Positions 11,758 to 23,263 of a stretch of DNA of 64,000 nt are shown here, piece by piece; the first letter of the stretch is position 1; each line of letters opens with the position of its first letter. Source of the DNA: Littorina saxatilis (taxonomy: Eukaryota; Mollusca; Gastropoda; Littorinimorpha; Littorinidae); NCBI RefSeq assembly GCF_037325665.1, contig NC_090245.1:102284355-102348354 (forward strand). The letters run 5' to 3'. The translations under genes and the position numbers were made by a program. The notes under the pieces are model-generated. The model made no database searches. It was not told where the DNA came from and saw only the letters and a list, made by a program, of their open reading frames with translations.

Positions 11758-11933
11758 CAGTGGAACCCCCCTTTTAAGACCTCAAAAAATCTGAGAAAAT
11801 CAGGTCTTAAAAAGGAGGGAGTCTTAAATTGGAGGTAAATTTACAGAGGAATTATGAACAGAAAATCTGAGAAGGCAAGGTCTTAAAAAAGGGGAAGTCT
11901 TAAATTGGGGGTCTTAAAAGGGGGGTTCCACTG
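11758..11933. mobile_element. MITE type I (CAGTGGAACC), complete reference copy
   Basis: TA|CAGTGGAACCCCCCTTTTAA at the left, TTAAAAGGGGGGTTCCACTG|TA at the right, 176 bp. Cleanest copy in the window and useful as the empty-site reference for the interrupted copy at 3398. Confidence 0.9.
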
Positions 11934-12232
11934 TATAAGAAACTGGCCTGTGGAATACTTCACTCTGTGGCAAAGAAAATTCCTCATGCAAGCATGTTCG
12001 GTTTGATCACAGTAATCACTGAAATGTCCTCAGACAGAGGGGAGAATGGCAGGCACTTTGTCATAAGAAATCATGATTATGAAATGTTTTCTTTCCCAGA
12101 GACATTCCTTGCTTCTCTGATAGGAAATGATTTAGTTGACAAGTCGATGCATCTTGATTTCACTCTCAGAAAGTGATCATCTTACCTGTTACATGATCTT
12201 ACCTGTTGTGTTATGTTCAAGAACATGGGTAT

Positions 12233-12678
12233 GTATGTATGTATGGGGCGATTTATATAGGGCTTGACGTTCTCTAAGCGCTTTACATATTAATTTCTGC
12301 CGTGTGAGATGGAATTTTTTACTCAATATATCACGCATTCACATCGGCCAGTAAATCTCAAGCCAATTAAGGCGAATATTTACTTTTCACGGCCTATTAT
12401 TCCAAGTCACACGGGTATTTGGTGGACATTTGTATCTATGCCTATACAATTTTGCCAGGAAAGACCCTTTTGTCAATCGTGGGATCTTTAACGTGCACAC
12501 CCCAATGTAGTGTACACGAAGGGACCTCGGTTTTTCGTCTCATCCGAAAGACTAGCACTTGAACCCACCACCTAGGTTAGGAAAGGGGGGAGAAAATTGC
12601 TAACGCCCTGACCCAGGGTCGAACTCGCAACCTCTCGCTTCCGAGGCAAGTGCGTTTACCACTCGGCCACCCAGTCCT
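12233..12678 (-). mobile_element. tRNA-headed SINE S4 (head C + body 1)
   Basis: On the minus strand the head GGACTGGGTGGCCGAGTGG has an A box-like TGGCCGAGTGG and a B box-like GAGTTCGACCC. The body repeats that of S1 (GTGCACGTTAAAGATCCC, CCCGTGTGACTTGGAATAAT, ATCTCACACGGCA). The tail is a TACA tetramer run. The head is Leu/Ser-tRNA-like and unlike S1's. Confidence 0.85.
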
Positions 12679-13039
12679 TTTTAACCTCCTAGTTTTTGGT
12701 CTGATCTTTAACCTCCTAGTTTTTCTCCTGTCATTCACTTCTTGCACTGCTTCGTACAACTTAGTTGTCTTTCCCTCTTACTTAATTAAACAGACACATT
12801 TTTTTTGCTTTTTTGTGTTTTTGCAATCCAGAATTACATACATATACATTGCTTATTTAGCCGTTTAGGCCGTTAATTGATATTTCTGGTGAAAAATATA
12901 TGCACCAGTGTGACCAGAGGAGGTTCAACATCCAAAATCAGAAGGAAAAAAAATAATGACCAGGGAACCAAAAAAATCACTTTTTTAACTGTGGTGACTC
13001 TCACCGTAATCCCCTCACCTTTGACCCTTTCATTTGCAG

Positions 13040-13192
13040 ATCAAGTCATCACACGTCTTCCCTCCGCTGAACGGCAGGACTCACTTCAAAACGACCCACA
13101 ACGACATGTTCACACTCAAGGCGACAGAGAAGTACACATACGACAGTGGCCGCATGCAGAAAAGCTGTGTCGCGCTTGGTACCTTCTCGTAG
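13040..13192 (+). CDS. Terminal coding exon of an unidentified gene
   Basis: A clean acceptor (CCCTTTCATTTGCAG) is followed by 50 codons and TAG: IKSSHVFPPLNGRTHFKTTH, then NDMFTLKATEKYTYDSGRMQ and KSCVALGTFS. Composition and codon use look coding. The TTHNDMFT motif recalls short Tyr/Pro-rich ciliary microtubule-associated proteins, but I cannot name a family. Upstream exons are not convincingly identified; 11243-11330 (CLTRPPWVPDPRVPRMVPR) is a weak candidate. The gene would lie head-to-head with USE1. The stop codon is inside the first unit of the minisatellite that follows. Confidence 0.5.
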   Translation: MKSSHVFPPLNGRTHFKTTHNDMFTLKATEKYTYDSGRMQKSCVALGTFS

Positions 13193-14640
13193 AAAGCTGT
13201 ATCTGTGAGATCGATCTGCAAGGCACCTAGACGTAGAAAGCTGTATCTGTGAGATCGATCTGCAAGGCACCTAGACGTAGAAAGCTGTATCTGTGAGATC
13301 GATCTGCGAGGTACCTAGACGTAGAAAGCTGTATCTGTGAGATCGATCTGCGAGGTACCTAGACGTAGAAAGCTGTATCTGTGAGATCGATCTGCGAGGC
13401 ACCTAGACGTAGAAAGCTGTATCTGTGAGATCGATCTGCGAGGCACCTAGACGTAGAAAGCTGTATCTGTGAGATCGATCTGCGGGGTACCTAGACGTAG
13501 AAAGCTGTATCTGTGAGATCGATCTGCGAGGTACCTAGACGTAGAAAGCTGTATCTGTTAGATCGATCTGCAAGGCACCTAGACGTAGAAAGCTGTATCT
13601 GTGAGATCGATCTGCAAGGCACCTAGACGTAGAAAGCTGTATCTGTGAGATCGATCTGCAAGGCACCTAGACGTAGAAAGCTGTATCTGTTAGATCGATC
13701 TGCGAGGTACCTAGACGTAGAAAGCTGTATCTGTTAGATCGATCTGCGAGGTACCTAGACGTAGAAAGCTGTATCTGTGAGATCGATCTGCGAGGTACCT
13801 AGACGTAGAAAGCTGTATCTGTGAGATCGATCTGCGAGGTACCTAGACGTAGAAAGCTGTATCTGTGAGATCGATCTGCGAGGTACCTAGACGTAGAAAG
13901 CTGTATCTGTGAGATCGATCTGCGAGGCACCTAGACGTAGAAAGCTGTATCTGTTAGATCGATCTGCAAGGCACCTAGACGTAGAAAGCTGTATCTGTGA
14001 GATCGATCTGCGGGGTACCTAGACGTAGAAAGCTGTATCTGTGAGATCGATCTGCGAGGTACCTAGACGTAGAAAGCTGTATCTGTGAGATCGATCTGCG
14101 AGGCACCTAGACGTAGAAAGCTGTATCTGTGAGATCGATCTGCGAGGCACCTAGACGTAGAAAGCTGTATCTGTGAGATCGATCTGCGAGGTACCTAGAC
14201 GTAGAAAGCTGTATCTGTTAGATCGATCTGCAAGGCACCTAGACGTAGAAAGCTGTATCTGTTAGATCGATCTGCGAGGTACCTAGACGTAGAAAGCTGT
14301 ATCTGTTAGATCGATCTGCAAGGCACCTAGACGTAGAAAGCTGTATCTGCGAGGTACCTATAGACGTAGAAAGCTGTATCTGTCAGATCGATCTGCGAGG
14401 TACCTATTGTTTCTGAACTGGAAGAAATCAGGAGACGTGTACTGTACAGCTTTCTACAAGAAGGTACCAAGCGGAACCTGTGAGATCAATCTGCGAGGTA
14501 CCTAGATGTAGAAAGCTGTATCTGTGAGATCAATCTTTGTGGTACATAGACATAGAAAGCTGTATCTGTGAGATCAATCTTTGTGGTACATAGACATAGA
14601 AAGCTGTATCTGTGAGATCGTCCTGCGAGGTACCTAGACA
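13183..14640. repeat. 44-bp minisatellite, about 28 units plus diverged tail
   Basis: The unit begins near GGTACCTAGACGTAGAAAGC and continues CTGTATCTGTGAGATCGATC TGCGA. Variants differ at GAG/TAG, GCGAG/GCAAG/GCGGG and GTACC/GCACC. Each unit holds the 10-bp palindrome AGATCGATCT. The array is regular to about 14400, then broken by unique sequence (14404-14470) containing an inverted copy of the exon end, then diverged units to 14640. AATAAA at 14661 may be a polyadenylation signal. Confidence 0.95.
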
Positions 14641-14677
14641 AGCTACGTGTTACTTTCAGGAATAAAATGTCTAATAT

Positions 14678-14868
14678 CGGGGGGTTTTTAAAAGAAAAAA
14701 ATTCTGTACTCACCGATATAAGGACAGCACAATACAATACGAATTTTTGCTTATGAAGGCTTCATCAGGAATACATACAAACACACAAAGGGCAACAAAA
14801 AGCAAAAGCACCACGGAACGAACAAAGGGTGAAAAGAAGATGGAGGGGAAACACTTTGTTGTTTATAG
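14678..14868 (-). mobile_element. 191-bp retroposed insertion with 11-bp target duplication
   Basis: Flanked by direct ATGTCTAATAT at 14667-14677 and 14869-14879. On the minus strand it carries CCTGATGAAGCCTTCATAAG, AAAAATTCGTA and ATCGGTGAGTACAGA. A plus-strand relative lies at 46755-46980. The family is not identified; Penelope-like or SINE-like origin is possible. Confidence 0.65.
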
Positions 14869-14879
14869 ATGTCTAATAT

Positions 14880-15315
14880 TATTGTTTCTGTTGGAAGAAA
14901 TCAGGAGACATGTCTACTATATGACGTAGATGAAATATTTTGTTCAAGATTACAAAGACTTGTGTGATTTATGGGAACACATCGGGCACTCTATTGAAGA
15001 AAAATATTAGATTTTTTTTTCTTCCTGAAAATTACAAATAAGAGTCGTGTTTTGTTTGTTATTGTTATGTTGAAAAGGACACCATACCACCTCCAACAGG
15101 GCCATGCATATAAGAGCAGAAGTGGGCATTTATTGTTTGAATTTTTGTTGTTGGTATATATCTTTGTTTTAGCTGCATGTGTTATATTTATTGTGGCAAA
15201 TGCATATTTGTAAAAGTGTACAGAAACATATGTAGGAATTGTGATTGTTGCTATTTGTAAAAAAAAAAAATTTCGCAGCAAAAACAAGAAGCCATGTTAA
15301 GATTGTTTGCCCTTG
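14880..15315. other. Unassigned intergenic sequence
   Basis: AT-rich. Begins with a second copy of TTGGAAGAAATCAGGAGACA (also near 14418), so part of the minisatellite flank is duplicated. No gene seen. Confidence 0.4.
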
Positions 15316-15705
15316 TTACCTTCTTCTTCTTCTGCGTTCATGGGCTGAAACTCCCACGTACACTCGTGTTTTTGCACAAGTGGAATTTTACGTGTATGAC
15401 CGTTTTTACCCCGCCATTTAGGCAGCCATACGCCGCTTTCGGAGGAAGCATGCTGGGTATTTTTGTGTTTCTATAACCCACCGAACTCTTGACATGGATT
15501 ACAGGATCTTTTCCGTGCGCACTTGGTCTTGTGCTTGCGTGCATACACGAAGGGGGATAAGCCACTAGCAGGTCTGCACATAAGTTGACCTAGGAGATCG
15601 GAAAAATCTCCACTCTTAACCCACCAGGCGGCCGCGGCCGGGATTCGAACCCTCGACCTTCCGATTAAGAGGCCGACGTCTTACCACCCCGCCACAGCGC
15701 CTGTC
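15316..15705 (-). mobile_element. tRNA-headed SINE S3 (head B + body 2)
   Basis: On the minus strand: a head with A box-like TGGCGGGGTGG and a perfect B box GGTTCGAATCCC, then the body AAAAGATCCTGTAATCCATG, TACCCAGCATGCTTCC and GGCAGCC-region reading toward a (GAA)n tail. Body 2 is shared with S2 at 35258; the head is different. Confidence 0.85.
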
Positions 15706-16330
15706 GCCCTAGTTACCAATAATTTGATTTATGGCATTAATTTTTTTCCAAGTATGTATTTTTGTGTGCACATCAGTGGAGCTGCACGTACAATTTACAT
15801 ACATGTGACATGTAGCTGATTTTTGGTGATCTCATCATATCATTTTCATGATTAAATCTTACCAGTATTTGGTGACATTGAGAAATAGTTATCAACATGT
15901 TGTTGTTATTGTTGGTGTTGTTGGTTTGTTGTTTTTTGTTTTGTTTTTTTGTTGATCATTGTCTTGTTCTTGCATTGATTTCAGTATTACGCTTTTGTGT
16001 TACATGCACCATGAATGATTTGCTGTATTTTTGTGTGTGTGTAGTACATGTGTTGACTGGAGAAAGTGCCAAATAAATGTGTACATGATATAAAAGATGC
16101 GACCTCACTGGGTTTTTACAACTTGCTCTTGTACACATTGTAAAGTCATTTCAATATTTTCACTTTCTCAACACATTTAAAGGAATTCTTATTTGTCATG
16201 TCTGTTGACAAAAAATGTTGAATTTGTCACATTGTATACTTTAAAAAAAAGAAAAGAAAGCATTTTGTAAATACATTTACCACTTTCTGTTCTAACTTGC
16301 CAGCAGTATTAACATTTACCTGCAGTAATT
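15706..16330. other. Unassigned intergenic sequence
   Basis: AT-rich, with TTG-rich stretches around 15900-15955. No reading frame or element ends recognised. Confidence 0.4.
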
Positions 16331-16336
16331 TGTGAA

Positions 16337-16498
<162 letters not shown>

Positions 16499-16506
16499 GA
16501 ATTAAA

Positions 16507-17284
16507 AACAAGTCGCGTAAGGCGAAACTACAATATTTAGTCAAATAGCTGTCGAACTCACAGAATGAAACTGAACGCAATGCCATTTTTAAGCATGACC
16601 GTAATATACTCGTAGCATCGTCAGTCCACCGCTCATGGCAAAGGCAGTGAAATTGACAAGAAGAGCGGGGTAGTAGTTGCGCTAAGAAGGATAGCACGCT
16701 TTTCTGTACCTCTCTTTGTTTTAACTTTCTGAGCGTGTTTTTAATCCAAACATATCATATCTATATGTTTTTGGAATCAGGAACCGACAAGGAATAAGAT
16801 GAAAGTGTTTTTAAATTGATTTGGACAATTTAATTTTGATAATAATTTTTATATATTTAATTTTCAGAGCTTGTTTTTAATCCGAATATAACATATTTAT
16901 ATGTTTTTTGAATCAGCAAATGATGGAGAATAAGATAAACGTAAATTTGGATCGTTTTATACATTTTTATTTTTTTTTACAATTTTCCGATTTTTAATGA
17001 CCAAAGTCATTAATTAATTTTTAAGCCACCAAGCTGAAATGCAATACCGAACCCCGGGCTTCGTCGAAGATTACTTGACCAAAATTTCAACCAATTTGGT
17101 TGAAAAATGAGGGCGTGACAGTGCCGCCTCAACTTTCACGAAAAGCCGGATATGACGTCATCAAAGACATTTATCAAAAAAATGAAAAAAAACGTTCGGG
17201 GATTTCATACCCAGGAACTCTCATGTCAAATTTCATAAAGATCGGTCCAGTAGTTTATTCTGAATCGCTCTACACACACACACA

Positions 17285-17323
<39 letters not shown>

Positions 17324-17391
17324 CACGACCCTCGTCTCGATTCCCCCCTCTACGTTAAAATATTTAGTCAAAACTTGACTAAATATAAAAA
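16507..17391 (+). mobile_element. 870-bp interspersed repeat, copy 1
   Basis: Starts AACAAGTCGCGTAAGGCG, ends AAATATAAAAA. Key blocks: ACAATATTTAGTCAA near the start; two internal ~130-bp related segments each with GTTTTTAATCC and TATATGTTTTT; then GGCTTCGTCGAAGATTACTT, AAGATCGGTCCAGTAGTTT and an (AC)n tract (17273-17318); last a hairpin TTTAGTCAAAACTTGACTAAA. Not assignable to a known superfamily from sequence alone: no clear target duplication and no protein. Confidence 0.9.
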
Positions 17392-18918
17392 GGGGAGGGG
17401 GGGGGGCAAACGATCATGCATATATATACACGTACAAACGCACCGACACACACACACACACACTTTCGGTTGACTCATAGATAACAGAACGGCATACATG
17501 GAGTCTGGAACACGCAAATGACGCTTTAGTGTTCAACAAACCGGCGCCATGTGCCCCTGTGTGTAGTTCTGAGTACACACAGACACAAGACAGTGAAGCT
17601 TCTTTCTGGTCCGGGTGTGTGGTCATGCTCTGATTTCGGACCACAATGATAATATCCGCAAAAAGCACGGCTATAGTAAGCTTATTGGGGCTTTCAAGTC
17701 AGCAGAGATTACACCCCAGAGCTTGTTGATAATATCGATAAAAGCTTTGTCGACTGTTAGCTCACCAAGTTGTTGTTATGAAATGTGTGTTGATGTTGTT
17801 GGTGTGTTGTTTTTTCATGTGTAAAACTTGTTTTATTCATGTTTGACAAAACAAAAACAAAACAGAACATGAAAAACATGATTTTGGACATTTGAAACAA
17901 AAGAACAGAAAAAAACAGGACGAAGTCAATGGCATTGTCAGATGTCGGACAAGTGATGGGGAAATCGTTATGATATTAAGCAGCGGGTATACGGTAAATG
18001 CTCAGTCTCTTGGTAGTAAGACCATATGTTTGTTTGTTTGTTTTCCGGGTTTTTTAAATAACGATCGAGGAAAAAATGGTATCGTTCATGTGGGTAATAA
18101 GTGGTCCATTACTGTCTTAGTTCTAAAATGTAGAAGTACACATTCATTTCTCAACAGTTATGGATACCTTTAAGTCACAATGTAAGCGACAATTTAATCA
18201 TACGCCAATTCAAAGTACACATTCATTTCTGTAAAGGTCTGGATACTTTTTAAGTCACGATGTAAGCAACGGTCTAATCATACGTACGCCACTTTTATTA
18301 TTACGGTATGATATAGCCTACTGAAGAAACTTCAACACGTGACAATAGGCTGTAGCTGACACGTGTTTACGTTTCAAGTGTTACGAAAGTCAGACACTCA
18401 GATCATATGTCTATAGCTTAGAGTGCTTTTTTTCTTTCTTTGTTTCCTCTGTATCCTTGTTTAAAGGTAAACTAAACACGCAGGTGGAAAACCCAAGCAC
18501 CTTGCACATGCTTATGTGTAATATTTTTATCTACCCAGATTAGCGCAATGCCACCTGACACTTAAAAATAACACCACCCGGCACCCGTTTATCATTGGCA
18601 CCATTTCAATTCGGCGTTGTACCGATGTCTATATTTGGCCCGGAGAGCTGAAATACAATATCAAACGGGAAAATGCTATCGCTGGAACTTCAAGTAGTTG
18701 TCCATGGAATCAGTATCTTTAAATCAGCAGTTGTTTCATGCCAAATAATCAAAGATTCTGAAATATAAGTATCATAATTATGTCTTATTTGGGTAGCTGA
18801 CAAAACTTAAACCCTGTGCTGTTAATTCTGCTATAATCATAGACCGCCCAATGGAGTTAATCATGCAATACAGTCAAATTGAAATGATAAAAGACGATAC
18901 AGTATAGGCACGCGAATA
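17392..18918. other. Unassigned intergenic sequence
   Basis: No credible exon. A local near-repeat, GTACACATTCATTTCT with following TTTAAGTCAC, occurs twice (about 18135-18180 and 18214-18260). A poly-G tract lies at about 17393-17406. Confidence 0.4.
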
Positions 18919-19287
<369 letters not shown>

Positions 19288-19291
19288 AAAA

Positions 19292-20149
19292 AACAAGTCG
19301 CGTAAAATACAACATTTAGTCAAGTAGCTGTCGAACTCACAGAATGAAACTGAACGCAATGCAACGCAGCAAGACCGTAATACTCGTAGCATCGTCAGTC
19401 CACCGCTCATGGCAAAGGCAGTGAAATTGACAAGAAGAGCGGGGTAGTAGTTGCGCTGAGAAGGATAGCACGCTTTTCTGTACCTCTCTTCGTTTTAACT
19501 TTGTGAGCGTGTTTTCAATCCAAACATATCATATCTATATGTTTTTGGAATCAGGAACCGACAAGGAATAAGATGAAAGTGTTTTTAAATTGATTTCGAC
19601 AATTTAATGTTGATAATAATTGTTATATTGTTAATTTTCAGAGCTTGTTTTTAATTCAAATATAACATATTTATATGTTTTTGGAATCAGAAAATGATGG
19701 AGAATAAGATGAACGTAAATTTGGATCGTTTTATAAAAAAAATAATGTTTTTACAATTTTCAGATTTTTAATGACCAAAGTCATTAATTAATTTTTAAGC
19801 CACCAAGCTGAAATGCAATACCGAAGTCCGGGCTTCGTCGGAGATTACTTGACCAAAATTTCAACCAATTTGGTTGAAAAATGAAAGCGTGACAGTGCCG
19901 CCTCAACTTTCACCAAAAGCCGGATATAACGTCATGAAAGAGATTTATCAAAAAAATGAAAAAAACCGTCTGAGGATATCATACCCAGGAACTCTCATGT
20001 CAAATTTCATAAAGATCGGTCCAGTAGTTTAGTCTGAATCGCTCTACACACACACAGACAGACAGACACACACACATTCACCACGACCCTCGTCTCGATT
20101 CCCCCCTCTATGTTAAAACATTTAGTCAAAACTTGACTAAATGTAAAAA
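19292..20149 (+). mobile_element. 870-bp interspersed repeat, copy 2
   Basis: Same order of blocks as copy 1. It has a short deletion of GGCGA near the start and ends AACATTTAGTCAAAACTTGA CTAAATGTAAAAA, where the two arms have changed together (CATTTAG/CTAAATG), preserving the stem. Same orientation as copy 1. Confidence 0.9.
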
Positions 20150-20745
20150 CACTCAAACAAGCTAACACGAACACACACACACCACACACACGCACACACA
20201 CACACACACACTCACTGCACAAACACACACTCAGAGACACATATATACAACGACAGAGAGAGACGCACAACCTTCAAGTTCTCTCTCTTTCTCTCTCTCT
20301 CTCCCCCCCCCCCCCCCCCCCCCAGCAAAAACAACAACAATCCCAGCCCTCCCAACCCTCACACTTAACCCCAATCAATGTTCCTTTCCATATCCTTCAC
20401 TTTCTCCCTCTCAGCATATTACCTGAGACAGACGTGACACGGGTTTTGTTCAGGAAGCATGCTGACATCACCGTGCGTGTCACGGGTGGAATATGTGCGT
20501 GTGACTAAGAATGATTTCTCTAATTGTACGTGCGTTGCCGCGTCCGGCAACGGCGGCAATGCTAAGCGACCTTATTTCTTTGTCAGTGCAGAGACTTGGT
20601 TAATCATGCTAACTGAATTTATTAGAAAGTCACACACACGCGTGAAATTTAGAGCGCACGCATACCGTGTCTGCGACACACAGACATACACACACGCGCA
20701 CGCACTCACACTCACTGACACTGACTCTCCCTTCAGTTTCGCGCG
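20150..20745. other. Unassigned spacer with AC and poly-C tracts
   Basis: Short AC runs to about 20245, a C tract at 20303-20322, then unique sequence. A reading frame entering the CT block from 20459 is not supported as a gene. Confidence 0.4.
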
Positions 20746-20855
20746 CTCGCTCCCACCCCTCTCTCAGTCTCTCTCTCTCAGTCTCTCCGGCTCTCTCCCT
20801 CTCTCTCTGTCTCTGTCTGTCTGTCTGTCTGTCTGTCTGTCCCTCTCTCTCTGTC

Positions 20856-20897
<42 letters not shown>

Positions 20898-21218
20898 CCC
20901 GGCTTTCTCTTTCAGTCTCTCCCCCTCTCTCTCTCTCTTTCTGTTCCCCCGTTTATGTCTGTATGTCTTTTTCTGTCTCTGTCTCTCTCAGTCTCTCTGT
21001 CAGTGTGTCTGTCTGTCTGCCAGTGCCTGCCTGTCTGCCTGTCTGTTTGTTTGTCTCTCTCTCTGTCTATCTGTCTGTCTCTCTCTCTCTCTCTGTCAGT
21101 GTGTCTGTCTGTCTGCCAGTGCCTGCCTGTCTGTCTGTCTGTTTGTCTCTCTCTCTGTCTATCTGTCTGTCTCTCTCTCTCTCTCTCTGTGTCAGTGTGT
21201 CTGTCTGTCTGCCAGTGC

Positions 21219-21254
<36 letters not shown>

Positions 21255-21261
21255 ATGTCTA

Positions 21262-21332
<71 letters not shown>
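20746..21332. repeat. CT/CTGT tract with higher-order repeat
   Basis: About 590 bp of CT and CTGT. Inside it a larger unit containing CAGTGTGTCTGTCTGTCTGC and CAGTGCCTG is repeated three times (about 21001, 21097, 21190), each followed by CTCTCTGTCTATCTGTCT-like runs. Both strands give long meaningless frames. Confidence 0.9.
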
Positions 21333-21335
<3 letters not shown>

Positions 21336-21740
21336 ACTGCTCACAGTCTCTCTCCGCTTTTTTGTCAGCATCGTGTTTCTAAAGTGCAAAACCTTCAAGC
21401 TCTTGGCGGGGGAGGCGGAGGTTAAACAAAGACCTACGACATCAAGGTTTCATTCTTTAGCTGGGCAGAGGGGCTATGACGTCAGTGTTCAGCTCCATCG
21501 CAGGAAAGGCGTGTAACAAGCTGCAGGGAATTCCCATACATGTACACGTGTGCGTCACAACATCAGCCTCCGTTTACGGGTGGCTGAACAATTCAACTAA
21601 CCAGGAACACCCGTCTAACGATTTCGAACCATGCGCTGGGTAGGGCCGCTCATCATAGGCTACTAACCGACATGCTTTCAAATCGGAACTGTGTCCTGCA
21701 TATGAATTTTCTGTTTGTTTGACACACATATATACTGGTA

Positions 21741-21896
21741 CAGTGAACCCCATGATTTTTCACTTCCTCCCATTGAAGACCTTGATTTTTTTCTTCAGAT
21801 TTTCTGTTCAAAATTTTTGTAAATTTATCTCCATTTAAGACTTCCTCGACCTGATTTTCTCAGATTCTTGGAGGTCTTCAAAGGGGCGTTCCACTG
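21741..21896. mobile_element. MITE type I, diverged copy
   Basis: TA|CAGTGAACCCCAT at the left, GGGGCGTTCCACTG|TA at the right, with the family's GAAGACC and TTTTCTCAGATTCTTGG blocks. More diverged than the copies at 7518 and 11758. Confidence 0.8.
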
Positions 21897-21996
21897 TAGT
21901 ACAGTACAATGTGTCATCTTGTTATTGTAGCTAAGTATATTCATATGCCTGTTGACAGTGCAAGTTGAAAGTGGCGCGACACTCAACGCTGCGATG

Positions 21997-23263
21997 TAGA
22001 GAATACTACATGGCTTGCTGTGTCGTACCAGCTTTACACGAGTTGCTTCTTTAAATACTGATTGAATTGCGAGCGAAATCTGGTACGACACAGCAAGCCA
22101 TGTAGGATTCTGTTTCTCCTACACACTGTACTTGCGTGTCTTTTGCTCCAAACGTCCTTCAGTCGAAGCGCCCAAATTGGAGATGCTTCAAATGGAACCT
22201 CGATCTCTTCCAAAGCCTTGTGTAATCTTTGACGTGAAAGCAAAGAGACGTCACTCTGGACTTTGAAAAGCATAATGTGACGCGGCGTCCGTTCTCAAAA
22301 TCCTTTCAGGGAAAACAACGAGCGCTAAAGTGTTCCCGGCATGGCCGGACCAAATGAGTTGTAAGGGGGGGGGGGGGGGGGGGTTCCTCCTTTTGGGGGG
22401 GGGGGGGGGGCAAATCAGCGAAGGTGGGGGGGGGGGGGGGTACCTTTTTCTCATCGGATTTCACATTGAATAAAATTTGTTAGAGACACACACAAAATTT
22501 ATTTAAAAAAATAAATAAATAAATAAACCACTCAAAGCAAGGTACATGCTTTTTCCAGCGGTGGGGTTCCGGAACCCCTGGAACCCCCCCCCCCCCCCCC
22601 CCCCCCTGGGTCCGGCCCTGCCCAGAATGACGTTTGTCTCGGCGACTCGGCATCACGAGCAGTGGAAAATCAGGTCCCTGCCAGAGTAGTTTGACACGAC
22701 CTCATTCACATGAACTGTGGTTTGAACGATACTATTATTTCCTACATACCATACGTGAGAGAGACTCCCGTGAGATAATAATCGTTCAAATCACACGTGT
22801 GTATATCATGTAAATGAGGTCATGTCAAGCAAGTCTGGCAGGGACCTGTTTTTCCACTGCTTATGATGCCAAAGTCACCGAGACAAACGTCATTATAGAA
22901 ACAAAAATTGCGCTCGCTAATTACCCTCGATGAATCTTTAGAACTAACACGTCACGCCACACTTTCAGAGTGACGTTTCTTTGCTTTGACGTAATAGATT
23001 GCACGAGGCTTTAGAAGAGTTCGGTTCCAAAACAAGCGTCTTCAATTTAGCTGCCTCGACTGCAAGACATTTTCAGTAAAATACACGTAAGTACAGTATG
23101 TAGGATAAACAGAATACTACATGGCTTGCTGTGTCGTACCAGATTTACACTCGTTGCTTTTTCAAATAGTGAACAGCTCGCTTTCGCTCGCAGTTCATCA
23201 ATATTTTTAAAAAAAAACTCGTGTAAATCTGGTACGACACAGCAAGCAATATAGTATTCTCTA
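21997..23263. mobile_element. Giant foldback element, arms ~480 bp
   Basis: TAGAGAATACTACATGGCTT at the left matches the complement of the right end. Arms continue inward through CTGTACTT.CGTGT, GGAACC, AAAGCCT.GTG.AATCT, AAAGCAAAGA.ACGTCACTCT, GAGCGC, ATGACGTTTGTCTCGG, AGCAGTGGAAAA and GGTCCCTGCCAGA, to a centre near 22760. Each arm starts with its own smaller palindrome (GCTTGCTGTGTCGTACCAG and complement). The hAT-like element at 22340 interrupts the left arm. No coding capacity. Confidence 0.85.
22340..22620. mobile_element. hAT-like MITE, second copy, G/C-tract rich
   Basis: CATGGCCGGACC at the left and GGTCCGGCCCTG at the right correspond to the ends of the element at 10747. The interior holds three G tracts (around 22363, 22396, 22425) and one C tract (22586). 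It interrupts the left arm of the foldback. Confidence 0.65.

Noticed and set aside
13183-14640. CRISPR-like array
   Set aside because: Units are contiguous 44-mers without unique spacers, in a eukaryotic genome.
20459-21382. 307-codon open frame
   Set aside because: Almost entirely Leu/Ser/Val/Cys from CT and CTGT repeats; low-complexity read-through, not a protein.
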